64,000 nt of DNA from the NCBI GenBank assembly GCA_032718475.1, contig JAUCBJ010008237.1, positions 124,001-188,000 of the forward strand. Direction: 5' to 3'. Below, piece by piece: positions 54,132 to 64,000 of the stretch. Below the pieces are notes generated by a model. The model made no database searches, was not told the origin of the DNA, and saw only the letters and a program-made list of their open reading frames with translations. The DNA comes from Nemertoderma westbladi (lineage: Eukaryota; Xenacoelomorpha; Nemertodermatida; Nemertodermatidae). Position 1 is the stretch's first letter. Each line of letters begins with the position of its first letter. Both the position numbers and the translations under genes were made by a program.

Positions 54132-56032
54132 GTATGCTTGTTTGTTTAACTTATTAATTATTAGGTCGTTATAATCTCCAGCACGCCATAATGCTAGAGA
54201 CCTTTAGCATACTGCACATACAATCGGGGCCTTAGCATATTGTACATACAATCGGGACGTATATTGTCCGCTTGTCTATCCGTCTGTCTGTCGGTCCAAC
54301 TGGTTAAATGTTTGAACGACAATATCTCATTTGTTTAAATTTGTATGTGTGTGTTTTCAGATAAAGTTATGAAAATGAGGAACTCAAATGTAGCTCCGCA
54401 AATCAAGATGAAATTTGTCACACTAAACAATTTTGGCCTTAATGTAATCTGTGTAGGTCAACAAATGTTCACAAAGAACGAGAGTATAAGAAAAAATTAT
54501 TAAACTAACTGTAGATGTACAAAAATAACTCACTAATTAGTTCTCGCAGCTATTTTATTTATTCATGTTAATAAAAGTTGATTCATATGAAATAATGAAA
54601 ATCAATCTAATAAACGTCGTATTATACTGTAAGTCAATTAATATAATAATTATTTATTACATGGGAAAAAAAAGTAGAATTTTTTTCACTATTCTCGAGG
54701 CATTTTATTTACCGAGCGACAGCGAGGTTAATAAAGGGTCGATAAAATATTTAAAAAAATGTTCTACGTTTTTTCCCATGTAATACGTAATTTTCATTCT
54801 TAAATTTGTACTTTTTTGTTGCTTAATTCTTTAATAAAACGTACAGCGATATAGTGGTACTAAATAAATTAAAATATAGTATTTTACTATATTGCTTCCA
54901 TAGTTACTGTAATTCTAATTACGGTACCGTTCAACTCCTGATGCTGCCTTACTCAATGTTGAATAATTTAGTGTTCTCGAATATTTATTACGTAACTAGA
55001 GAGCCGCTTAACAACATAAACCAATATTGGATAATGAGTTCCCTTTTGGAGAACGCCGCCCAGTCACTACATTTTCCATAGCTTTTTGAGTGCGTGCATG
55101 GATTTGGCACAAATTACATGCAAACCTTTTCTACGTCAATGCTCTTTGAACACATTTTATAAAAATTTAAGAAATTCCACCAAAAATACTTTATTTTACT
55201 TTTTTCGCCGGGAAAAAAAGTAAATCAATGTAATCCTATGGGTTACTTTATTTCCCTAGGGAAAAAATTGCAACTTTTTCTCCCGATTTTTGTCTAAATT
55301 CGAGCGAAAAAGTAACAATTTAAGAATACAAATTTTTTTTTTACAATTTATTTATAACATAATTTTTTTTTAGATTGATTGTACATTATTTTACATGCAT
55401 TTTATATTATCTTTCTTTGATTTAATTAATGAAATATAATCTGATATTGTGCACTGAATAAATCTTTGATTTATATTTTTAAAAGTAATATATTATATCT
55501 GACGAATTTATATTGAAAAAGGTATTGAAATAATATTGTCAAATACGTAAATATTAAATTAACATGCAACGCCTTCTGCCACATCGACGTATCATTAAGA
55601 TGCTTTGCGTCAGAAAGTCAACACAATAATCCGCAACAATTCGTGATTCTTCGCCAAAATTACAAACGATTACTATCAGATTAGATTCTTTAGTTTTCAT
55701 TAAACGTACATCCTTCGAGCAGCGTCTCTCGGTAACGCGCACTCGTGCTGTTCGAAATACGACGATCATTCAAACGTTCACGTTCTACTCACAATATTCC
55801 CACACTTAATATAACTAGGTATAATTTATGAAATTGTGTTCGACTGACTGACTTCATGTCTACCACATGTTTTAATTTCATCAACGATTGTGATGCAGTC
55901 ATTAGCGTTCTAAAATCCCGACGAGGCCAGATGGTTAACTAACTAATATTACCGCCAGTCTCTGACTTGTCACGGCTTATATTATTTAATAATAATTAAT
56001 ATTATACTTAATATTAATATCGTTATTTTCAG
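54132..56032 (+). other. Intron 2 of the Piccolo-like gene
   Basis: Donor GTATGC, acceptor ATTTTCAG. Holds a 129-bp foldback element and AT-rich sequence. The minus-strand open stretch at 55554-55769 has no recognisable domain. Confidence 0.8.
54656..54784. mobile_element. Foldback MITE, 129 bp
   Basis: Ends ATTACATGGGAAAAAA and TTTTTTCCCATGTAAT pair, with GTAGAA/TTCTAC just inside. The loop carries ACCGAGCGACAGCGAGG, a word also seen in the foldback at 59622-59760. Confidence 0.8.
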
Positions 56033-56122
56033 AAAAGTGAGTGGGTCTGCAATCGTTGCAGCGGCTCCAAACAAGAACCAGAGAAGAGCGACGGACTGAA
56101 ATCAACAAGTCTGCACCGCAGT
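56033..56122 (+). CDS. Piccolo-like gene, exon 3: zinc finger, last part
   Basis: KSEWVCNRCSGSKQ supplies C1060-x2-C1063, so the joined finger has eight cysteines with the EWxCxxC ending of the Piccolo/Bassoon type. 30 codons, phase 0 at both ends, so skipping would keep frame but remove the last zinc ligand pair. The SGAWF motif that follows the RIM and rabphilin fingers is absent. The donor AGT|GTAAGT sits in a 46-bp tandem duplication. Confidence 0.87.
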
Positions 56123-56220
56123 GTAAGTTACCAATTTATATGTACCACCTTGTTGAGTGCACCGCAGTGTAAGTTACCAATTTATATGTACCTCCTTGTT
56201 GAGTGCACCGCAGTGTAAAG
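56112..56220 (+). repeat. 46-bp tandem duplication spanning a splice donor
   Basis: Units 56112-56157 and 56158-56203 are near-identical, plus a 17-bp third start at 56204. Each repeats TGCACCGCAGTGTAAG, so the exon-3 donor exists twice intact (GTAAGT) and once altered (GTAAAG). Confidence 0.95.
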
Positions 56221-56432
56221 ACCATGATACACCACAGGTGAGGCGAGCGGTCGCGGAGAGCGGCCACTCGCCGCGAAATTAGAGTTCCTTATACCTATTC
56301 AATTCAATTCAATTCAACATCCGGTTTAGGCCCCGGCGGCTTTATTTGATAAATTAATAGAATTTATATGTGGCAAACGATAGTACAAACTGCCAATAAG
56401 CATAACACTAACCAAGATACATAATACCATTA

Positions 56433-56770
56433 TGTTTGCATAAAATGGTCGGGCATATAAAATGGTCGGGCATATAAAATGGTCGGACAAAGGATGGTCA
56501 GATCTGATAGTACATAATACACCGAGATACATATCAATAACCGAGATACATAATATAAGCGCCTTGTATAAGATGATAAAGCAGCGTTAACACGATGAAT
56601 AGTACGCATGTTGACATAAAATGGACGGGCATATAAAATGGTCGGGCAAAGGATGGTCAGATCTGATAGTACATAATACACCGAGATACATATCAATAAC
56701 CGAGATACATAATATAAGCGCCTTATATATAAGATGATAGAGCAGCATTGACACGATGAATAGTCCTATA
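56433..56770. repeat. ~170-bp tandem duplication, intronic
   Basis: Two units of ATAAAATGGTCGGGCA.., AAAGGATGGTCAGATCTGAT.., GATACATAATATAAGCGCCT.., each ending near CACGATGAATAGT. Inside each, the ATGGTCGGGCATATAAA word is itself repeated. Confidence 0.9.
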
Positions 56771-56852
56771 CTATATAGGCCTACATACTGTAGTACATAC
56801 CCATATTAAAATACAGTACAAACAGTATTATTACGGTAACATCTATTTTCAG

Positions 56853-57063
56853 AGCAAAAAGAAAACAAAAGGAACCAAAAAGTCCAAATCAGTGACATCG
56901 ACCTCGTCTAGGGACACGAATCAATTAGTTGGTGAAGAAAAACTTACTAGAATACATTCGCTTCCCAGTGACGTTGATGATGTATTTATAGATGATCCGA
57001 AAACCGAAGATGTTCCACTAGAAAGAATTGGAAAACAGATAAAAACAATTAATAAAGATATGG
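56853..57063 (+). CDS. Piccolo-like gene, exon 4: basic and acidic tail
   Basis: Acceptor ATCTATTTTCAG. Reads SKKKTKGTKKSKSVTSTSS, then DVDDVFIDDPKTEDVPLERI, ending at ATGG|GTGAGT in phase 1. A lysine-rich patch directly after the zinc finger, then an acidic segment. An unspliced frame would stop at 57089. The running total is 1154 codons plus one base, and the gene continues beyond the window. No C2, PDZ or second finger is seen here. Confidence 0.82.
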
Positions 57064-57414
57064 GTGAGTCGAATGTTAACAACTGTTAATAAAGTTTTCT
57101 TCATTGTTGAATAATAGATATATGATATGATAATGAGAATAATAGAATTGAATAATTCTTTGTTGAGTAGTTAATAAACGGTGTTTGTGATTGGAGTGAA
57201 TAGCTTACATAAGCTACAAGTAAACGGTGTTTAACCTTCTTACTTTTGAGCGTAAAAGATGTCGTTACGATGAAATCACTCACTAGAGTACCGGTAGTCC
57301 TATTACAATAACACAATGTTTCTAAATTAGACAATTTTGAAGTCAAATTATATAGAAAGCTGCATCATTAATATTCTGATTCTAGTATATTTATTTGTCC
57401 CCTTTCATTACTGT

Positions 57415-57790
57415 ACATCATGTCCTGGAATATACAGTAGTGCCGTTATTCAGGTACTATACCCCCCCACCCGTAAATGTTTCTACAAATCTTAATGAGA
57501 TTGCATGAAATTTGAAATAGATTTAGGTTCACTCAACTCCTCCTAGGTGGGTGAGTCGGAATTTTTATTTTCGCTTTTATTGTTTAACTAGTGTCTCCGG
57601 CGATATTTCACCAGTTAGTTATTGCACCAAATATGTAACACAATTAGAATTTCGTTGAAAAATAGCTGAGATATGGGCGATCAAAACTTGCATGGCAATT
57701 CTATTGTATTCTATTTAATAAATGCATCACATTATTCTGGAACATTTTGATTGTCCAATACGAAGCTGGGCAATAAATGCAATGCCTCAT
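57415..57790 (+). repeat. Family X repeat, plus orientation
   Basis: CCTGGAATATACAGTAGTGC, C tract (about 57464-57471), TCTTAATGAGATTGCATGAA, GTGTCTCCGGCGATATTTCA, GAGATATGGGCGA, ATACGAAGCTGGGCAA: the reverse-complement order of 31785-32265. Confidence 0.75.
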
Positions 57791-58009
57791 TAATACTCTT
57801 ACGTTGCTTTCATACATAATATACAGTAAACAATACAGTATATAAACAAAATGTTTTAGAATACGAGTTATTACGTGCTACATACAGTACACTCCAGTAT
57901 TAATTATTATACTCTATAGTTCTAAAGTACATTTGGATTGCTGTCATTGGATTGCTATAATTACTGTATTTTCAGAAATGTTTTAGAATATGGTATACAG
58001 TATTTACAA

Positions 58010-58410
58010 AACGCCACTAATAGAAGTGTGTTTTCGGGGGTAACATTATTTAAATTGGTGTAATATAATATTTTTTGGTGAAATTTCCATCAATTTTGGT
58101 GTGACTTTAATTGGTAGCCTTTACAAAATGGACTAACAGCCTTGAGCGGTTGTAAAACGATGCAACTTTCGAACGCTCATATCTCAGATCTATATTCAGA
58201 TTGTATTACATATTTGGAATCATTGCATGGCCAGCCTTTCCAACAGTACAGACGAAAATTTTGACTCACCCACTAATCAGGAGGGATATGAAACTACATA
58301 TAGCTGTTTCAAATAGCTGTTTTTTTTTTTGGGGGGGGGGGGGGTCATGTACCTGATTTAGGACATTAAATTACAGGAGATGGTGTGTAGGCCTACGTTC
58401 GTCGTGGTGA
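58010..58410 (-). repeat. Family X repeat, minus orientation
   Basis: GCTCATATCTCAGATC, ACTCACCCACTAAT, a poly-G tract (58331-58344) and ACAGGAGATGGTGTGTAGGC. Forms an inverted pair with 57415-57790. Confidence 0.65.
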
Positions 58411-58879
58411 AATAGTTCACTCGCATTACATTAAAGAGAGCGTTGCTGTACAGTAGGATATACATGGAGTTAAAGGTATAGCAATTATTGTCATAATATT
58501 ATGATAATAAAAACTCCCCTCAAATGTCACCTTTTCATTCAATTATGGAGTAAATTACTGAAAAAATCATTAAATTCTGTTTATCAAAGGCCCAAGAGTT
58601 TATTGCTGGTTACAATGGTCCGGATGCTGGTGTCTATGCCTGTCTGGAAAACAATTATATACAAACAAAGACATCTACACAATGACTGGGTCTCTTCTGT
58701 CAGCCATATTGAATATATATTAGAGTCCTATATATACAGTAGTACAGTAGCCTACATACAGTATAAGTTTCGTATGGTGGAGTATAAAGCAGTGTTCCTA
58801 GAGGGCGCTCTAGAACTCCCTCTAGTACTTACAGGTACGGAAATACTCATCGGCGCATTGAATAATCTTGGATGTTGCA

Positions 58880-59115
58880 TTTTATTCCAAAAACCCAGCA
58901 AAACCATGTGCGCACGACAGATGAGTAACTGCAATCTTAGAGCTGATCAGACTATTAATGAATGATATTTATGGCATCCAACCGACGAGAATAAACGTGA
59001 TGGTCAGCCATTGATATTCCTGAAACGATCCCTTAAGACACTGGACTTGATAATGCAGATCGATTACGGTAATTGGAGATAATAGGCCTACATGCTGACC
59101 CCAAACTGTGGAGGA
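58880..59115 (+). pseudogene. Diverged LINE-A-like C-terminal fragment
   Basis: NLRADQTINE, then WHPTDENKRDGQPLIFLKRS and LDNADRL (frameshifted) follow the RREDQPVHNL..GGQPMTFL..LEDADDL series of LINE-A. Old, with stops and frameshifts. Confidence 0.6.
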
Positions 59116-59621
59116 GTTGTGTTGCATACCTGCAATGTATTCCAGTATATTGGCTCATATAATGTACGTTTGTACTCAATCTACTGTTAGGAATCTGTGA
59201 GCTCCCTCTTGCGGCTAACTAAGTTAGAGTATATAGAAATCTCGCAAACGGTTAAACACCGCATGATGGCGCCTTGTCAACTAAAACATGCTTTTTCCAC
59301 TAAACTAAATTGTTATTTCACTAAACCTTTTTCATGAAAATATACTGTATAAAAAGTATTCATATATTAAAATATACTAATTATGACTAAAATATATTTT
59401 TTTAATCATCACAAATAAATTTGTAACAAAGTTCTGTTGAATTTCGATTCTCGTTTTGGTTATACTTACTTGCCATTGTGACTTGCTCCTTTCCCTTCTT
59501 TAGTGATAATTAATATTTTAGTGATAATTAATATATTTTAGTGACAATTAATATAGGCTGATCAAAGGCTAAACTGAATATTTCGGTGATTTTCTAGTTA
59601 AGGTTTAGTGAATAACTATTT
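59116..59621. other. No feature beyond a small repeat
   Basis: TTTAGTGATAATTAATAT occurs about three times at 59498-59560. Otherwise AT-rich intronic sequence. Confidence 0.5.
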
Positions 59622-59760
59622 ACATCATTGTGTGCAAAGTAGCACTTTGCAGCGTTATGACCCGAGTTTATTTATGTACCGAGCAAGCGCAGCGAGGGAG
59701 GTTTACATAAATAAACAAGGGTCTTTAACGCTGAAAAGTGACCTTTGCAAGCAATGATGT
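59622..59760. mobile_element. Foldback MITE, 139 bp
   Basis: Ends ACATCATTG and CAATGATGT. Inner arms (CAAAGTAGCACTTTGCAGCG.., GACCCGAGTTTATTTATGTA) pair with TACATAAATAAACAAGGGTC..CGCTGAAAAGTGACCTTTGC. The loop carries ACCGAGCAAGCGCAGCGAGG. Confidence 0.8.
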
Positions 59761-60486
59761 ATGTACAGTAATTTTGTTACATTATGTCAACTTATCAGCG
59801 TTCGGTTTGTGAAGAAAGGAATTTATGGATGCTCATTTATACAGTACATTTTAATCATATACTACAGTATATCGAATATAAGTGAAATTTATTAACAGGT
59901 ACACATGAATTTCGCGAATAAACGGACATAGGGGCTCATAAAAAAAACCTTCGCAGATAATCTTTTTAATGTTTGGATATCATCCCTAACATCCTAAAGT
60001 ATCTGAAATGGGAAATTGGAATCAACGTTATGTGTGGGCTCCTACTTGCAAGTTGAAATTGACTGTACATTTTTTAAAATTTTCCAAAATCTCTGTGCGA
60101 ATTTTACCTACAATTAAGAGCAAAATACAGTCATTATAAATAACATTAATCCTAGTCTGTTTGTTTGCCTGTGTAAGTGATGGTTCAACCTCATAAATTA
60201 ATTTTGGTTTCCTAGAAAGCAATTAACTTCGTTTGAAAAAATAACATAACGCTATTGCGAATTATTCGTAATTCCGTAACGAAAACATGACATTTTTTAA
60301 AATAGCTTTTAAGCTACTCAACATGTGACATTCAAATTTTAAATTCGCTTCCTCTAACCGCTGGGCAATACGCAATTGTTTTCCTTTTGTGGCAATGTGA
60401 TATATAAGTCGAGATATTTGCGTTACGGAATTACAATTTCACGTTACGGAATTACGTTACGGAATTACAATTTTCCAACAATGCGT

Positions 60487-62075
60487 GACGTTAGTCTTGG
60501 TGTAGGCTGTAGAGTGGTATACAGCGAGACGTTATTGTTGGTGTAGACTGGTACACTTCGAGGCGTTAGTGTTGATGTAGACTGGTACACTGAGAGACGT
60601 TAGTGTTGGTTTGGACTGGTACACTGAGAGACGTTAGTGTTGGTGTAGACTGGTGCAATGCGATACGTTAATGTTGGTGTAGACTGGTACACTTCGAGAC
60701 GTTAGTGTTGGTGTAGACTGCTACACTGAAAGACGTTAGTGGTGGTGTAGAATGGTACACTGCGAGACGTTATTGTTGGTGTAGACTGGTACACCGCGAG
60801 ACTTTAGTGTTGGTGTAGGCTGGTACACAGAGATACGTTTAGAGTTGGTGTAGACTGGTGCACTGAGAGACGTTAGTGTTGGTGTAGACTGGTACACCGC
60901 GAGACTTTAGTGTTGGTGTAGGCTGGTACACAGAGATACGTTTAGTGTTGGTGTAGACTGGTGCACTGAGAGACTTTAGTGTTGGTGTAGACTGGTACAC
61001 TGCGATACATTAGTGTTAGTGTAGACTGGTACACTGCGAGACGTTAGTGTTGGTGTATACTGGTACAATCCGATACGTTAATGTTGGTGTAGACTGGTAC
61101 AATCCGATACGTTAATGTTGGTGTAGACTGGTACAATCCGATACGTTAATGTTGGTGTAGACTGGTACAATCCGATACGTTAATGTTGGTGTAGACTGGT
61201 ACAATGCGATACGTTAATGTTGGTGTAGACTGGTACACTGCGAGACGTTAATGTTGGTGTAGACTGGTACACTGCGAGACGTTAGTGTTGGTGTAGACTG
61301 GTACACTGCGAGACGTTAGTGTTGGTGTAGACTGGTACAATCCGATACGTTAATGTTGGTGTAGACTGGTACAATCCGATACGTTAATGTTGGTGTAGAC
61401 TGGTACAATCCGATACGTTAATGTTGGTGTAGACTGGTACAATCCGATACGTTAATGTTGGTGTAGACTGGTACAATCCGATACGTTAATGTTGGTGTAG
61501 ACTGGTACAATGCGATACGTTAATGTTGGTGTAGACTGGTACACTGCGAGACGTTAATGTTGGTGTAGACTGGTACACTGCGAGACGTTAGTGTTGGTGT
61601 AGACTGGTACACTGCGAGACGTTAGTGTTGGTGTAGACTGGTACATTGAGAGACGTTAGTGTTGGTGTAGACTGGTACACTGCGAGACGTTAGTGTTGGT
61701 GTAGACTGGTACACTGCGAGGCGTTAGTGTTGATGTAGACTGGTACACTGCGAGGCGTTAGTGTTGATGTAGACTGGTACACTGCGAGACTTCAGTGGTG
61801 GTGAAGACTGGTACACTGCGAGACTTCAGTGGTGGTGTAGACTGGTACACTGCGAGACGTTAGTGTTGGTGTAGACTGGTACACTGCGAGACTTCAGTGG
61901 TGGTGTAGACTGGTACACTGCGAGACGTTAGTGTTGGTGTAGACTGGTACACTGCGAGACTTCAGTGGTGGTGTAGACTGGTACACTGCGAGGCGTTAGT
62001 GTTGATCTAGACTGGTACACTGCGAGGCGTTAGTGTTGATGTAGACTGGTACATTGAGAGACGTTAGTGTCGTTA
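60487..62075. repeat. 34-bp minisatellite, ~46 units
   Basis: Unit GTTAGTGTTGGTGTAGACTG followed by GTACACTGCGAGAC. A second type (GTTAATG.., ..CAATCCGATAC) is clustered in two blocks (about 61060-61215 and 61325-61525), each ending in CAATGCGATAC. This points to a ~270-bp internal segmental duplication. Confidence 0.96.
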
Positions 62076-62099
62076 CCTCTAACATTGGCATTCAAAGTA

Positions 62100-62640
62100 T
62101 TGTAATAAATTACCATTTTTGTGCGGAATATACTGTCGTAATTCATTGAAACGACCCCCCCCCCCCCCCCAAATATTTCTACAAATCGTAATGATAAATG
62201 AGATGATGAGCCATTATTTTTATTTTTGCTTTCAATTTTTAGCTACAAGCGATAAAAAAGTGTCTCCGCCGATATTGCACCAGTTCCACCGCAGTTATTC
62301 TTCAACGTTATAGTGATTTGTTGGTGCTGTGTTGATGTAAAGCTGGCTGTGCAAGGATTCCAAGGATGTAAAAACATTTGAATTTTGTTGGGAAATAGCT
62401 GCAGTGTAACTGGTGCAATAACATAACCGGCGACTCATTTTTTAAATTTTTGTAGCAATAGATTGAAAGCAAAAATAAAAATTCCGGCTCTCCCACTAAG
62501 TGGTCGGGAAATGAAATCCTCTCTGTTTCAAATTTCAATCAATCTCATTAAGACTTGTAGAAAAATTGACGGGGGGTCGTGCCATTGAATTATGGCACTA
62601 TATTCCGGGCCATGGTGTTGTATGTATATCACGATGACAA
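62100..62640. repeat. Inverted pair of family X repeats
   Basis: Plus copy about 62100-62330 (C tract 62155-62170, ACAAATCGTAATGA, GTGTCTCCGCCGATATTGCA). Minus copy about 62330-62640 (GGCGACTC, TCCCACTAAG, AATCTCATTAAGACTTGTAG, GGGGGG, TATTCCGGGCCATGGTG). Confidence 0.75.
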
Positions 62641-63456
62641 TTATCCCAGTTCAATTACTTCGCAAATTCGCACGAAATTCCGTAACGATCTGGTTTGTAA
62701 TTCCGTAACGACACCAATAAAGCTGTAACACCAAATTGATTGCTAAATCTGCTTAATCTTTACCATGGCAGGCATTTTGAACATCTTTACTTAAGCGTGA
62801 TATGTTTAGTTAAAATTAAAAACTCAATAATTCGCAGAACTTTCACTTTAAAAAAATTATAAAAAAGCCTTGTCTTTTTTGTGTAATTCCGTAACGTAAT
62901 GTTTGAGATATTAAAATTAATAAATCCGAGGCAAATGGAGTAAAACTAACGAAACCAATATGTTCTGTGATAATTTGTCTTACTATACTCCACAAAAAGT
63001 TCATTTAAGTCATCTTCGAAACACCAGGTAATACTTTATCTGGGAAAAGTCGTGCGAAATGTAATTCCGTAACGATGAAATTCATGACCACAGTATTAAT
63101 TATATATATACTGTAAATCTAATTAAAGTTTATTGGAAGTTATCTCCTGCTTGGATGTGATTAATCATTAATACATCTTGACTATAGTCGACTGAAGCAA
63201 ACTTAGTCACCGTCTGTGGTCGTTAAGTTTTACTGAACACTGTCGTCACTCTCTTTGGTTATTTTCTCTAAAGTGTCTTCTATTGGATGTTTCGCCATAA
63301 TGGATTACAGTACACGTTAACAATTATTTACATACAGCAATACAGTAGCTGCTGTAGTCCCGTCACTGTAACCTGGATAATAAAGCAGCACTCATTAACA
63401 TAAATGGAAATAATACATTCCGGAATACGGTAATTGAAGTTGTTTCCATGTCATTG

Positions 63457-63517
63457 ATTACTTTGCAGCGTTCCGTCCTATAGGCCGCAACGCTGCAAAG
63501 TAATACTTTGCAGCGTT
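63457..63517. repeat. 16-bp-arm hairpin
   Basis: ATTACTTTGCAGCGTT (63457-63472) pairs perfectly with AACGCTGCAAAGTAAT (63489-63504). A third direct ACTTTGCAGCGTT follows at 63505-63517. The same word is in the MITE at 59622-59760. Confidence 0.93.
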
Positions 63518-63564
63518 GTGAGTAATTCACCAGAACGCTGTTAAGTTGACATAATGTAACAAAA

Positions 63565-64000
63565 ATGTTTATTTGTAGTCGATAAATGAACTCAATGAAT
63601 ATAATAAAGGGTGGGGAGGGTAAGATATTTGGCGAAGTGCGAATCATACTAGCTAAGGTTATAACGGGATGGAAGTTTCAGAAAATTATCATATGTTCGT
63701 TACGCCAGTTCAATACTGCAGTCCATCGCTCCCATTCCTCACATTGTTCAATTTAAAATTAAAATATGCTCTTTTCTTTAAGATTTTACGCTCACCTACA
63801 GCAAAACATATTGGGTAAGAAATTATTGTCGATCAGTCAGTTGATAGATAGCCGCTACTCATCGTCGGAGTCAGGGGAATGGGGGCTGTAATAGACGAAA
63901 AACAAGTCTTGTAGTAATTTATTGGGTCAAGTAGGGTGCCTAAATAAAGTAAACAGTTGGTAATTACTAATTACTGAGAAAAAGTGGTTCTTTCCGATAC
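63565..64000. other. No feature recognised
   Basis: Intronic or intergenic sequence to the window end, without coding or repeat signals that I can support. Confidence 0.5.

Larger units (their letters stand above)
60269..63074. repeat. Interspersed TAATTCCGTAACG motif, eight copies
   Basis: Direct copies at 60269-60281, 62676-62687 (first base differs), 62698-62710, 62884-62896 and 63062-63074. Inverted copies (CGTTACGGAATTA) at 60421-60433, 60442-60454 and 60455-60467. They lie on both sides of the 34-bp array and not within it. Confidence 0.9.
59772..63564. mobile_element. Candidate 3.8-kb element with 32-bp inverted ends
   Basis: Left end 59772-59803 begins TTTTGTTACATTATGTCAAC. Right end 63533-63564 is its reverse complement at 31 of 32 positions. 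Inside lie the 34-bp minisatellite, eight TAATTCCGTAACG words, a pair of family X repeats and a hairpin near the right end. No transposase frame and no clear target duplication. It could be a non-autonomous transposon or a coincidental pair of shared repeats. Confidence 0.5.
57064..64000 (+). other. Intron 4 of the Piccolo-like gene (incomplete)
   Basis: From donor GTGAGT at 57064 to the window end I find no acceptor-exon-donor unit continuing the frame. The space is filled by repeats listed separately. The open stretch 58501-58965 ends in LINE-like sequence and is not an exon. Confidence 0.6.

Noticed and set aside
55554-55769. 71-codon minus-strand open frame
   Set aside because: No recognisable motif, lies within intron 2, and has no splice-site support.
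58501-58965. 154-codon open frame as a Piccolo-like exon
   Set aside because: No acceptor or donor in the right phase, no low-complexity acidic character, and its end overlaps LINE C-terminal-like sequence.

Overview
The window is nuclear DNA of an animal, most likely an invertebrate bilaterian. It is AT-rich and contains a large-intron gene for a presynaptic active-zone scaffold, an SVOP-type vesicle transporter, a class A GPCR, many non-LTR retrotransposon fragments, two Penelope-like elements with animal-type features, and long minisatellites. I see no bacterial operon structure, no rRNA and no CRISPR. The phylum cannot be settled from the sequence alone.

Only three host genes are well supported, all on the + strand. 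(1) 15437-16549 is an intronless 370-residue rhodopsin-like GPCR. (2) 35743-37176 is an intronless 477-residue major-facilitator protein that matches SVOP/SV2-type transporters along its length. It starts 38 bases after the stop codon of a 3'-truncated but open LINE reading frame. (3) 43540 to 57063 and beyond is the 5' part of a Piccolo/Bassoon-type gene (Fife-like, Piccolo-RIM related). It has a 2.9-kb first coding exon beginning MGNEDS, a 7.4-kb intron, then three exons carrying an eight-cysteine zinc finger and a basic tail, and it continues past the window. Items 2 and 3 both have presynaptic-type relatives, but nothing here shows that they are co-regulated.

The rest is mostly repeat. 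1-13.7 kb: LINE and Penelope remnants, a 21-bp and a 41-bp minisatellite, and a degenerate ~162-bp satellite. 13.7-20.6 kb: a tRNA-like SINE, a 29-bp array, the GPCR, a 51-bp array and an old LINE tail. 21-30.3 kb: a retroelement graveyard with five or more LINE pieces, one Penelope-like element with a GIY-YIG domain, a near-perfect 88-bp palindrome, and a minisatellite whose every unit encodes a cUUCGg-type hairpin. 31-38 kb: C-rich repeats, the best-preserved LINE, the SVOP-like gene, and a non-autonomous hAT element with exact 8-bp target duplications. 43.5-57 kb: the Piccolo-like gene; its first intron holds a ~100-copy 24-bp satellite, a tRNA-like sequence inside an inverted repeat, and MITEs. 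57-64 kb: intron 4, with a poly-C/poly-G-bearing repeat family and a 3.8-kb interval bounded by 32-bp inverted repeats that encloses a 34-bp minisatellite and eight copies of a TAATTCCGTAACG motif.

Family letters (LINE-A, B, C, D, X, S) are labels for this report only. Identity calls rest on reading translations and repeats by eye; no database search was run.
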